A DNA stretch of 41,776 nucleotides from Nemertoderma westbladi. Lineage: Eukaryota; Xenacoelomorpha; Nemertodermatida; Nemertodermatidae. Location: assembly GCA_032718475.1 (NCBI GenBank), contig JAUCBJ010001316.1:1-41776 (forward strand), given 5' to 3'. Below the pieces are notes generated by a model. It made no database searches, was not told the origin of the DNA, and saw nothing but the letters and a program-made list of their open reading frames with translations. A program made the position numbers and the translations under genes. Below are positions 30,112-41,696 of this stretch, one piece after another. The first letter of the stretch is position 1. Every line of letters starts with the position of its first letter.

Positions 30112-30253
30112 CGACAGTTTTTTTGCAACGGACAAATCGACAGTTTTTTTTACAACGGACAACCCGACAGTTTTTTTTACAACGGACAACCCGACAGTTT
30201 TTTTGCAACGGACAACCCGACAGTTTTTTTGCAACGGACAACCCGACAGTTTC
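30112..30253. repeat. Intron-2 minisatellite, 26-27 bp, six copies
   Basis: Unit CGACAGTTTTTTTGCAACGG plus ACAACC, with T-run length and GC/TA variants, starting at 30112, 30138, about 30165, 30192, 30218 and 30244. It lies about 200 bp before the exon-3 acceptor. The lysine/valine-rich - strand frames are artefacts of this array. Confidence 0.93.
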
Positions 30254-30452
30254 CTGTAAGATTCGAGATGTATATTTAATTGAGAACCTCTTATGATATG
30301 AACGGTGAAATTTGACAAAGTAAAGTTATATTTAAATATCCCCGCCCCCCAAACTTAATTGGAGCAACTCTACAGCTGTTATTATGTTTGTTTTTTAATA
30401 TATATATATTTCACTGGCACATCTGTAACCGAGCGCTCTTCGCATCTTACAG

Positions 30453-30615
30453 GACTGCGAGATAATGTTAGTTAGCCGACTCAAGTGGGACCTTTGTGCT
30501 CTCACACCGTACGAGTTTCTCGCTCACCTTCTCAAGAAAATCAACTCACTCAACCCCGATTGGTCGAAACGAGTTAAACTACAGACCCACGACTACATAT
30601 CTCTTTGTGCTATCG
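30453..30615 (+). CDS. ccnd: G1/S-specific cyclin D, exon 3
   Basis: Runs from the acceptor ATCTTACAG|GAC to the donor TATCG|GTAAGT: 163 bp, entered in phase 0 and left in phase 1, as in vertebrate CCND exon 3 (about 160 bp). It encodes the end of the N-lobe and start of the C-lobe of the cyclin fold: LVSRLKWDLCALTPYEFLAH, LLKKINSLNP and THDYISLCAI. The next exon should begin with the Asp/Lys-Phe...Pro-Pro-Ser-Met block, which I could not find before the end of the window, so intron 3 is at least 11 kb. The exon frame stays open for about 145 further codons into the intron-3 array, so a transcript retaining the intron would encode cyclin D ending in heptad repeats instead of its normal C-terminus. 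Confidence 0.96.
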
Positions 30616-33600
30616 GTAAGTATGGAAATATAACGGTCGGTTTAATAGAACTCTACGTCGGTAAGTTTAATGGATTGGTCTGTAGGTTTAATGGAAATGT
30701 CGGTAAGTTTAATGGAATGGTCCGTAAGTTTAATAGAAATGTCGGTAAATTTAATGGATTGGTCTGTAAGTTTAATGGAATGGTCTGTAAGTTTAATGGA
30801 ATTGTCTGTAAGTTTAATGGAATGGTCTGTAAGTTTAATGGAATGGTCTGTAAGTTTAATATAAATATCTGTAAGTTTAATGGAATGGTCTGTAAGTTTA
30901 ATATAAATGTCGGTAAGTTTAATGGAATGGTCTGTAAGTTTAATATAAATGTCGGTAAGTTTAATGGATTGGTCTGTAAGTTTAATAGAAATGTCTGTAA
31001 GTTAATAGAAAAGTCGGTAAGTTTAATGGAATGGTCTGAAAGTTTAATATAAATGTCGGTAAGTTTAATGGAATGGTCTGTAAGTTTAATGGAATGGTCT
31101 GAAAGTTTAATGGAATGGTCTGAAAGTTTAATATAAATGTCGGTAAGTTTAATGGAATGGTCTGTAAGTTTAATATAAATGTCGGTAAGTTTAATGGAAT
31201 GGTCTGTAAGTTTAATGGAATGTTCTGTAAGTTAATAGAAATGTCTGTAAGTTAATAGAATTGTCGGTAAGTTTAATGGAATGGTCTGTAAGTTTAATGG
31301 AATGGTCTGTAAGTTTAATGGAATTGTCTGTAAGTTTAATATAAATGTCGGTAAGTTTAATGGAATGGTCTGTAAGTTTAATGGAATGGTCTGTAAGTTA
31401 ATAGAATTGTCGGTAAGTTTAATGGAATGGTCTGTAAGTTTAATGGAATTGTCTGTAAGTTTAATATAAATGTCGGTAAGTTTAATGGAATGGTCTGTAA
31501 GTTCAATGGAATTGTCTGTAAGTTTAATATAAATGTCGGTAAGTTTAATGGAATTGTCTGTAAGTTTAATGGAATGGTCTGTAAGTTAATAGAATTGTCG
31601 GTAAGTTTAATGGAATGGTCTGTAAGTTTAATGGAATTGTCTGTAAGTTTAATATAAATGTCGGTAAGTTTAATGGAATGGTCTGTAAGTTCAATGGAAT
31701 TATCTGTAAGTTTAATATAAATGTCGGTAAGTTTAATGGAATGGTCTGTAAGTTTAATGGAATGGTCTGTAAGTTAATATAATTGTCGGTAAGTTTAATG
31801 GAATGGTCCGTAAGTTTAATGGAATGGTCTGTAAGTTAATAGAATTGTCGGTAAGTTTAATGGAATGGTCTGTAAGTTTAATGGAATGGTCTGTAAGTTA
31901 ATAGAATTGTCGGTAAGTTTAATGGAATGGTCTGTAAGTTTAATGGAATGGTCTGTAAGTTTAATATAAATGTCGGTAAGTTTAATGGAATGGTCTGTAA
32001 GTTTAATGGAATGGTCTGTAAGTTAATAGAATTGTCGGTAAGTTTAATGGAATGGTCTGTAAGTTTAATGGAATTGTCTGTAAGTTTAATATAAATGTCG
32101 GTAAGTTTAATGGAATGGTCTGTAAGTTTAATGGAATTGTCTGTAAGTTTAATATAAATGTCGGTAAGTTTAATGGAATGGTCTGTAAGTTTAATGGAAT
32201 GGTCTGTAAGTTAATAGAATTGTCAGTAAGTTTAATGGAATGGTCTGTAAGTTTAATGGAATGGTCTGTAAGTTAATAGAATTGTCGGTAAGTTTAATGG
32301 AATGGTCCGTAAGTTTAATGGAATGGTCTGTAAGTTTAATAGAAATGTCTGTAAGTTTAATGGAATGGTCTGTAAGTTTAATGGAATGGTCTGTAAGTTT
32401 AATGGAATTGTCTGTAAGTTAATAGAATGGTCTGTAAGTTTAATGGAATGGTCTGTAAATTAATAGAATTGTCGGTAAGTTTAATGGAATGGTCTGTAAG
32501 CTTAATGGAATGGTCCGCAAGTTTAATGGAATGGTCTGTAAGTTTAATGGAATTGTCTGTAAGTTTAATATAAATGTCGGTAAGTTTAATGGAATGGTCT
32601 GTAAGTTTAATGGAATGGTCTGTAAGTTAATAGAATTGTCGGTAAGTTTAATGGAATGGTCCGTAAGTTTAATGGAATGGTCTGTAAGTTAATAGAATTG
32701 TCGGTAAGTTTAATGGAATGGTCCGTAAGTTTAATGGAATGGTCCGTAAGTTTGATGGAATGGTCTGTAAGTTAATAGAATTGTCGGTAAGTTTAATGGA
32801 ATGGTTCGTAAGTTTAATGGAATTGTCTGTAAGTTTAATATAAATGTCGGTAAGTTTAATGGATTGGTCTGTAAGTTTAATATAAATGTCGTTGAGTTTA
32901 ATGGAATGGTCTGTAAGTTTAATGGAATGGTCTGTAAGTTAATAGAATTGTCGGTAAGTTTAATGGAATGGTCCGTAAGTTTAATGGAATGGTCTGTAAG
33001 TTAATAGAATTGTCGGTAAGTTTAATGGAATGGTCCGTAAGTTTAATGGAAATGTCTGTAAGTTTAATATAAATGTCGGTAAGTTTAATGGATTGGTCTG
33101 TAAGTTTAATATAAATGTCGGTAAGTTTAATGGAATGGTCTGTAAGTTTAATAGAAATGTCTGTAAGTTTAATAGAAATGTCTGTAAGTTTAATGGATTG
33201 GTCTGTAAGTTTAATATAAATGTCGGTAAGTTTAATGGAATGGTCTGTAAGTTGAATGGAATGGTCTGTAAGTTAATAGAATTGTCGGTAAGTTTAATGG
33301 AATGGTCCGTAAGTTTAATGGAATGGTCTGTAAGTTAATAGAATTGTCGGTAAGTTTAATGGAATGGTCCGTAAGTTTAATGGAATGGTCCGTAAGTTTA
33401 ATGGAATGGTCTGTAAGTTAATATAATTGTCGGTAAGTTTAATGGAATGGTCCGTAAGTTTAATGGAATTGTCTGTAAGTTTAATATAAATGTCGGTAAG
33501 TTTAATGGATTGGTCTGTAAGTTTAATAGAAATGTCTGTAAGTTTAATGGATTGGTCTGTAAGTTTAATATAAATGTCGGTAAGTTTAATGGAATGGTCT

Positions 33601-34622
33601 GTAAGTTTAATGGAATGGTCTGTAAGTTAATAGAATTGTCGGTAAGTTTAATGGAATGGTCTGTAAGTTAATAGAATTGTCGGTAAGTTTAATGGAATGG
33701 TCCGTAAGTTTAATGGAATGGTCTGTAAGTTAATAGAATTGTCGGTAAGTTTAATGGAATGGTCCGTAAGTTTAATGGAAATGTCATGTCTGTAAGTTTA
33801 ATGGAATGGTCTGTAAGTTTAATATAAATGTCGGTAAGTTTAATGGATTGGTCTGTAAGTTTAATATAAATGTCGGTAAGTTTAATGGAATGGTCTGTAA
33901 GTTAATAGAATTGTCGGTAAGTTTAATGGAATGGTCTGTAAGTTAATAGAATTGTCGGTAAGTTTAATGGAATGGTCCGTAAGTTTAATGGAATGGTCTG
34001 TAAGTTAATAGAATTGTCGGTAAGTTTAATGGAATGGTCCGTAAGTTTAATGGAAATGTCATGTCTGTAAGTTTAATGGAATGGTCTGTAAGTTTAATAT
34101 AAATGTCGGTAAGTTTAATGGATTGGTCTGTAAGTTTAATATAAATGTCGGTAAGTTTAATGGAATGGTCTGTAAGTTTAATAGAAATGTCTGTAAGTTT
34201 AATGGATTGGTCTGTAAGTTTAATATAAATGTCGGTAAGTTTAATGGAATGGTCTGTAAGTTAATAGAATTGTCGGTAAGTTTAATGGAATGGTCCGTAA
34301 GTTTAATGGAATGGTCTGTAAGTTAATAGAATTGTCGGTAAGTTTAATGGAATGGTCCGTAAGTTTAATGGAAATGTCTGTAAGTTTAATGGAATGGTCT
34401 GTAAGTTTAATATAAATGTCGGTAAGTTTAATGGATTGGTCTGTAAGTTTAATATAAATGTCGGTAAGTTTAATGGAATGGTCTGTAAGTTAATAGAATT
34501 GTCGGTAAGTTTAATGGAATGGTCCGTAAGTTTAATGGAATGGTCTGTAAGTTTAATGGAATGGTCCGTAAGTTTAATGGAATGGTCTGTAAGTTAATAG
34601 AATTGTCGGTAAGTTTAATGGA
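30616..34622 (+). repeat. Intron-3 satellite: about 190 copies of a 5'-splice-donor unit
   Basis: The basic 21-bp unit begins GTAAGTTTAATGGAATGGTC, with variants ending ATAAATGTCG or ATTGTCG and a 20-bp form GTAAGTTAATAGAATTGTCG. GTAAGT is the ideal 5' splice consensus, and many copies are preceded by TCG exactly as at the real exon-3 donor (TCG|GTAAGT). The first 45 bp after exon 3 are degenerate units, then the array becomes regular from 30661. It ends at about 34622 in unrelated sequence. Confidence 0.96.
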
Positions 34623-37600
34623 ACGGAACGTGAATAAAATGGCTCTCCATTTACGGTTCTAGGGTATCTGGGAATCCAATGCTAAACAGAACATAGCATT
34701 TTCGTTTATTTCATTCGATATAATAATATTATCTTTTTCCTTTGTTCACCTTCATAGTTTATAAAGTGTGGCGCCAGCAAGCCTAAATATTACATTTCCC
34801 TTTCAAAATTCAATTAGGAATTCCCCAAATATAATCAAACAAGGGTGTCTATGGAAACCCAAACTACTTTGTTTTCGTCTAAATTATTTATTCCAAGAGG
34901 TAATAACTTTATATAGCAGGTTATATAGGTATAAGGCTATATAAGTAAGTGTACTGGGGGGTCTATCCCTCTGTAGGCTGTATATAATATCAGCTGAGAG
35001 ACAGTCAGACTCTATTAAGCAGCAAATCAGCTGATTTACGCTTAAACATCTTAGATTGTGTCACATTCCAGTTTTCTATCGGCATGGGTTTAATGTAGTC
35101 TAGTCTATGCTGTCTCCAGACTGTCACACACCCTAGGCAGACTAACAGGGAATGTTATGAATGAATATAAATACTCCAGTCAACTCAACTATCTTATCAG
35201 CTGATTTTACTAAAGTGTCTGAAATATTTCATTCATGTATTTTCACCTTCGAAACCAATAACCTCGGCCCAAAACGACATGGTTAATACCCAGTAATTGC
35301 TCCCAATACCCCGCGCAGACAGACATGCTTGGCATTTAAACCCCAACTAATTTACCATTTATTATATTTTACATATTATATTTTATATATTTTTGTATAG
35401 CGTTTGTCTATTTTTAGCTACCAGAAATCAAACATCACCAGAGTAAAGTATCCCCATACATTTAACGTTTAGCAGAAAATACAATTAAAAAAAGTAAGAT
35501 ATTTTTTCTATTTATAGCTGATCATATAGTGCTTTATGGTTGTGTTCCTTTAAACTGCAATTAAAAATGTACTTATTTGTTTAGCTTTCGGAGTCATAGG
35601 GGTTAAACACTAGTTGTTGTTTATGTTACACATTAATTTATTCTTAAATGAATTTCCTCTGGAAATTCTGCAACAATAAAAATCACTTAAAAACTTATTT
35701 TATTTTTTCAGTAAAAGGGGAAAGTTGATAAAAAGAGAAATAGGGCTCAACAGGGAAAGTGGATACAAATTACAAGGGAAATATGTTTATTGTTTTGGTT
35801 AGAAACGCTACCACTGTTAGTAGTAACCTGCTCCTTTCTCCTATAATAGCCCCTGTTATATTAAATACCCCGAAACATATTTTTCTCAATATGTGAACGT
35901 AGTTAAGTGCTTGTGCACTAAAACCATAACCGAGATAATGCCAATGAACTTCCAATCTCCCCTTTATATCCCCATATCCGTCCCCATCACTACTTTACTA
36001 CTCCAACATTCAACTAAGTAGAGCCTGTGTGGTCCAAAGTTTCTCAAAATACAAAACTCTCCTATGTAGTCAAGTCAAGTCACTACACACTTCCATCCAC
36101 GCAACGCTCTTGTTAGCGAGCGATTGGTATAGGTGTACCACATACGAAACGGCCCCTTCGAATTATACGTTGTTATGTAAATCAACCTTCTGCGAACGTC
36201 TACCCCCCCCCCCCCCCCCCCCCCACCCCCTCTCCCCATGTTAGACTTAGACTGCTATTCTTCGCATATTAAACTTGAACCTCCAGTGTTTTTAAAGGAG
36301 TGTTCGTATCTTTAACTCACCTCACCCCCACCCGACTTATAGAAGCGTTTGTGTTTAATAGTGCAAGAAGCTCATTCGCGTATCATTTGATAAAACTGAG
36401 GACATTATTAAGGGAGGCAGGCCGATAATTCTTGAGTTAAATAATGATGTTGATATAATGAGACATTATAGACACGAATGGCCCCAACATATCAACTAAA
36501 GAATCTCTAATTATTGTATTTCACATTTCCATTATATCACTGTTTTATTTTCTGATCTACTACCTGTGTTTCTCCAATCCGTCGTATAGTGTTGCTCTAT
36601 TGCTTTAAATGAGGCTGGTGTTTATCATATAATTAATGATAACATCTATTGAACAAACTTTACCGCACTAAAATATTTTGTGGACCACACACACACGTGC
36701 CGTTGGCCCTAAACATGTTATTTGTAACGACATAATAATATTGTGTGTTTCTTTAAATGCCAATCTATGACTCATTGGGTTGTACTCTGTTACGTTTAAA
36801 GGTATTTTATCGATCAAGAAATTCTTTAGGAAGCTAAAAATTATTTACATTTACAATTAATTGAAACAGTATCTTAATCATTACGAACTATTAAAGAATA
36901 ACGTATTAATTTGGTCACTGTGACTCCCTGTGTACAAGAAAACACTACCCACAAAACGTCTATATACAATACAATTCTAACTATTATCACAAAATTTCAT
37001 TCCATTCACAATTTTGAAACATCAATAGTTTCTTTTCAAGTTGTACGTTCCTCTTCCCTGGCCTTAAATTATATTAAGACAGGTGGTCAGTGTTATTATG
37101 CGACACCCTGTAATGCCGCATATATCGCGAACATTTAGTGGCCTAATGTTCTATGTGTTATCTTTCTCAGAAGTGAATAAAGGCTCCAACAATCTGCATT
37201 CCAATTAATTAGCCCTGAGCTATAAAACACTGATAAACTTCCCAAACCTCTCGATACTAGTTCTCTACAAAGAGAGGTCAGTAGAGCCCAGCCAACCGCA
37301 ATACCACATGCCTACGTGCTACATGCTTGATATTGGTATCTGAACTACACATGTTAGGGAGGAGGTATTCTGTTTACTTCTTGTAGGCCTACTACTGGTA
37401 ATGAATGAGTGATGTAATGTGATTGACAGCTGTTTGGATATTAGGTAATGAAAACAAAAAACAATTATTATAATGGCTTGAGGCAATACTAAGAATACTA
37501 TATGGTCTGTCTGTCTTCCTCTTGAATGGAACTAACATTCTGTAGCTAATTTTTCTGTGGAATTAATGCATTTATATTCAAACCCCAACATGCGATGCTT

Positions 37601-37739
37601 AGGCCCAATAATTATTTAGGCCAAGTGTTTTAATGTAGTCTAATTTCTAAGGCCCATGTGAAGTTTACCAAAATTTATCCTGTTATATTTAACTTTGAGG
37701 TTTACCCCCATGTGAAATACCAGGGTTTCGCTAAAAACC
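34623..37739. other. Putative intron 3, no exon recognised
   Basis: No cyclin D exon 4 or other gene found. Contains three TCAGCTGA palindromes (34990, 35027, 35197), one preceded by GCTGTATATAA as near the upstream promoter. Also contains a dispersed-family arm TTTATTGTTTTGGTTAGA at about 35785 and a 22-bp C tract at 36203-36224. Confidence 0.4.
36203..36224. repeat. Poly-C tract (22 C)
   Basis: Followed by ACCCCCTCTCCCC, a context like the tracts at 12.06 and 38.05 kb. Confidence 0.95.
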
Positions 37740-37985
37740 CAGGTTACAGAAGTGGGCTGAATCTAACCAAAACAATAAACTAATTAGTATCTGTATACCG
37801 GTGTTAAGATAGAAATTAGCTCTATAAAACACTTGAAAAATACAAATTCTTATATAAAAGAGCGTTAGGTCCCCGGCTGGACGTAAGAGACGCAGTAAGT
37901 AGAGTACTCTCAAAAATACAAATGTAACCTGTTCTATTGACTTTTGTTTATTGTTTTGGTTAGATTAACGTACCACTGTAACCTG
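37740..37985. mobile_element. Short TIR element (MITE-like), about 246 bp
   Basis: AGGTTACAG...TCTAACCAAAACAATAAAC at the left is mirrored by GTTTATTGTTTTGGTTAGA...CTGTAACCT at the right, about 40 bp of imperfect inverted repeat. There is no ORF. Single arms of the same family occur at 11943, 35785 and 41285. Confidence 0.7.
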
Positions 37986-38359
37986 CTCTTTTCCCTAAAT
38001 TGAGAGTTTAACATTGAGGCGGGATATTAATTCGCCAAGGTGGGATTTGCGTCCAATCCCCCCCTGTCTCCCATCATCATGACTGGAGCTATCATAGACT
38101 CAATAATTGAACTTTATTAGTCCGCTGTCAGTAATGATGCTGAAAGTAACTCGAAAACTGAGATGGGGCCACTACAGAGTTATATTAGAATCACACATCT
38201 TTACTAATCTGTGTGAGTCTCTATTTACATCACTTAGTCTTCGCTTAGCCTTACTATACTGTTCTATAATAACAAGCGCGAAATCGCGCATAGGTCAGCG
38301 TCTACTAACGCATGAACTGTCTCATTGAATGGCTTACAACCAATCTTACAACAAAAAAC

Positions 38360-38430
38360 ATTCATCGGAATTGAACTCGGTGCCTAGAGATTCCAAGTCC
38401 CGCGCTCTGCCAACTGAGCCACTGGGGCCG
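38360..38430 (-). mobile_element. tRNA-derived SINE head
   Basis: The - strand has an A-box region TGGCTCAGTTGGCAGAGCG (38403-38421), an anticodon-arm-like segment, and a B-box-like GAGTTCAATTCCG (38366-38378) at tRNA spacing. The T stem pairs poorly and the 3' acceptor strand is absent, so it is not a functional tRNA gene. The SINE body probably continues toward lower coordinates. Confidence 0.65.
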
Positions 38431-41400
38431 TATAAATCCTTACCAATACCAAACAAATTGCCAACACCAACAACAACGGAGTGAATACTAGAGGTCTCGC
38501 TACGCGGGTCTAAAAATATAGAGGTACTTATACTATAATAATAGAACCGGTTTCCCCACCCCAGTAAAAAAAATAGGTCAGCTACGTGATGAAACAACAT
38601 AATTCCATACTGATAGTGCTTTTACATTATTTTAGGCTCCATTGCCTATATGCCTAACCCCTCAATAAATACACCGATATATAGCAATATATTACCTCAA
38701 TCATCCAGTTCAATTTTCCATCCCGTAAATGTCATGTCACATTTTCCGAGTATCTAAGAAGAATAGATGGACCTATTCATTGTGTAACTGTAATGGGTTT
38801 GGTTAGCGAGCGACTAAGTTTAATGTTCCAAGGCCGTTGCCCTCATATCCTGCGGGTTGTTACCAGCACTCATACCGCCTAGTAATTGCTATGTATTCCA
38901 GGCCCCTACAGCCTACAACAATAGCCAAAACTCCCAGGCCCCATAAATTACTCCTAGTCCCTTTTTTAATTTACTAGGAATTCAATAATTAACGCAGTTT
39001 CTAAGGCCAAAGTTCAGCTTCCAGAATACGGCTACCATTCCGATTTAATCGGGTACCCCTCTATAAACTGTGCCACCGGTAGTAAAAGCAGTTTGACAAG
39101 GAGGCCTACTTACTTTCTCCAACTTTCTAATCTCTCTGAATTTTTTGAGACGGCTATTGTTAACGCCATGTGCCCTTATTGTTACTGCTTCCATTGTCTG
39201 GGAATTTTACGCAGTTGGTTTGTAGAATAAATTATCTACTAATTCACCTGCCTGAACATTTTGTTCGGTGTCGCTTTTGGTATGGTTTAATTTATTTAAA
39301 CAGAATTCAGTTAATATGGATTGGAGCCGAACAGTTAGTGGTGGGGGGGCGGGGGGGGGGGGGGAGCTAACGAAGAATGGCTCTCTGTCGGGCCTATCCA
39401 TGGTAAGAATACAGGACTTTATGTTGTTATATTTCAATTTGGAGTTTGCAAAAATGTGTAGAATACAAACAAGGTTTACACTAAAAACCCGTGTTGCAGT
39501 GGGGCTGGATCTCCTCAATCTCCTCCACAATTCAATGAGAAGCCCAGTTGTGCGGACCTCTGTAATCGGCTCATTACAGCCGCACATTGAGATGCTATGC
39601 CGGCTTAAACAATAATGATATGCCGGCTTATCAACAAAATTGCACCGCCACAACTCCCTATCCCCCACGACTTTCGCGAGATTATCCGCATCTTCAAGGC
39701 CAGTGGCCTTTCGGTGGCGTCTCACGAAAGTCACGTGCTGTCAACCATGCTTATTTTCTCCATGGGGCTGCCAAAGCACAAGATTGTGCACAGGCTGACC
39801 CTGACAGCGATGAAGCGATGTCCTGCAAAGCGGAGGCGGCTTTCCCAAGTCTCAAGCTTGGCGGTGACCAATAGGCAATAGTATTATTTACTAGAAGCGC
39901 CAGTAATTCATTAAATAAAGTATCTGCCTTCTTCCAAACTAATATTGCAAAAATATATATAGAAGTATATAAAGAGTAAACTAGGACACTTCGAGTCCTG
40001 TCGCCAAAACCTGTTCTTTTCCCTTAAAGTTATAAGTAACATTGATGATTCACCCAGGTAGATTGCATTAAAGTCTCTATAACAAAGTTACCAGAAGAAC
40101 GCCCAAATTAGTTAAATTCATCGAATCCCACGAAATATAGAGACTCCCACAGATTAGTTCGTGGTAAATTACGCAATTACGCCAACACAACAAAGCCCTC
40201 TTATTAAAGGTATTATTCATGGAAGTTTCATTGTTATGCGAAATAATACTAGACCCGGGGGTGTGTATTGCATAACCTGTTTGAATGGGATTATATACTG
40301 AATGTCACCTAGCTAATAGTTAACTGCGCGATTGTTTGAGGGCCTTCTTGTTGGGTTACTATTGTTCTTTCGAGTTCTGCACCTGAAAGTCGGACTTGTT
40401 TTACTGTTATGTATCGAGGCCCGTTTCGTTGGGTCCTTGTTTACAACCTGTCCGATTGAGTGGTCTCATATAGTGGAAACTTAAACAGATATGAGTGGCT
40501 TTCATTGCGGGGTTGACATGACGCCGTTATTTGCATCCGAGTGCAACACTTATAACCATTTATAATTTCTTTAATTCACTCCATCTTATATTTAATGGGG
40601 CTAATAATTTATTTTTCTTTCGAACACATATTGAACATGTTTCGATGACATAAAGACTTTTTTTTCCCATGACCAATTATATATTACCCTCGGAAACCCA
40701 CGTGTATGCTACATTAGGCCTACAGCAACTAACTAATCCAACTGACAGTCGGTATACAAGGTCAAGAGTTACTGGCCCCTTTCAGAACTATTAGGGAATG
40801 GGACATATTAGCGACATGCAACTATCCCCATTGTTCATTAAAATAGGGATATAAAACCACAACTTCTTTATAAATAATCAAAACTAGTCTGGTATTGGTA
40901 CCACCACCATATAATTGCCTCACATGTAACCCTGTGCTTATCTTATCTTATATCCCCCACCCCCTCAGATCCAATGGGCCCTTTTAAACAGCTGATCACG
41001 GCCCCATATCAGCTGGGAGTCAGCTGTTTATCGTGTATAACAAATATTACTTGTTCAAACGTATTTAAGAATGCCACGTGATTTGTTCATTACCATGACG
41101 CCCAATTTTTATAGATTGCTATTTAAATAAGATGTTTGCAATAAACGATAATGAGTTGTTTATTATTGGAATGAGTGATTTATTATTTTAATTTATTGCG
41201 GCCCCAGGAAATCGACGCTAACACCTGATTACTCACAATTACTATTATAATTAGAATTACTGTAGCCTGTTCTATAGAATTTAGTTTATTGTTTTGGTTC
41301 GAAGATATACTTATCCTGAATCAATCGGCGTATACGAAAGTTTATCGTTTTCTAGAGTCATTCCCACTGGATGCCACAAGGTAGCGCATTCGCTAGCATT

Positions 41401-41690
41401 AGGTAAATCTCTATACTTTAAATATTGTGTAGTATATGTTTCTACATATGAGGAAATGACATCCACTTATTCATAGCAGATTGATAGTTATAATACCAAG
41501 CAAATCTGAGTAACTGTTTCTGCAGAGTGCTGCAAGGTTTTACCAATGAGCCATTGTGTACTGCAACTCATTAATAATATGAAGATCATATAGTGTCAGT
41601 GTGTTGACTTTCCTACCAACACTAGTTAGGGGCCAGTATGGGGGTTTCTATGCCAGTACGTTGCAGTAGTGAAGTTCTTAGACGATTGAG
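38431..41690. other. Putative intron 3 continued, no gene supported
   Basis: A G+C-richer patch at 39480-39870 has open frames on both strands, but none resembles a known protein and the frames conflict. A 14-G tract lies at 39351-39364. Dispersed-family words (CCTGTTCTTTTCCCTTAAA at about 40010; TTTATTGTTTTGGTT at about 41287) recur. CAGCTG sites cluster at about 40990-41030. Confidence 0.4.
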
Positions 41691-41696
41691 GGAAGT

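Noticed and set aside
30670-34597. Many 60-100 codon frames in the intron-3 array
   Set aside because: Artefacts of a 21-bp stop-free unit. Only continuation from exon 3 is worth discussing, and it is covered as a finding.
29101-34622. CRISPR array
   Set aside because: Repeats are contiguous with no unique spacers, and the context is an animal gene.
38360-38430. Functional tRNA gene
   Set aside because: A box is good, but the T stem does not pair well and the 3' acceptor strand is missing; more likely a SINE head.
39207-39881. Overlapping frames of 88-175 codons on both strands
   Set aside because: They conflict with one another, none shows a known motif, and I found no splice-site logic. 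The G+C-rich patch remains unexplained.
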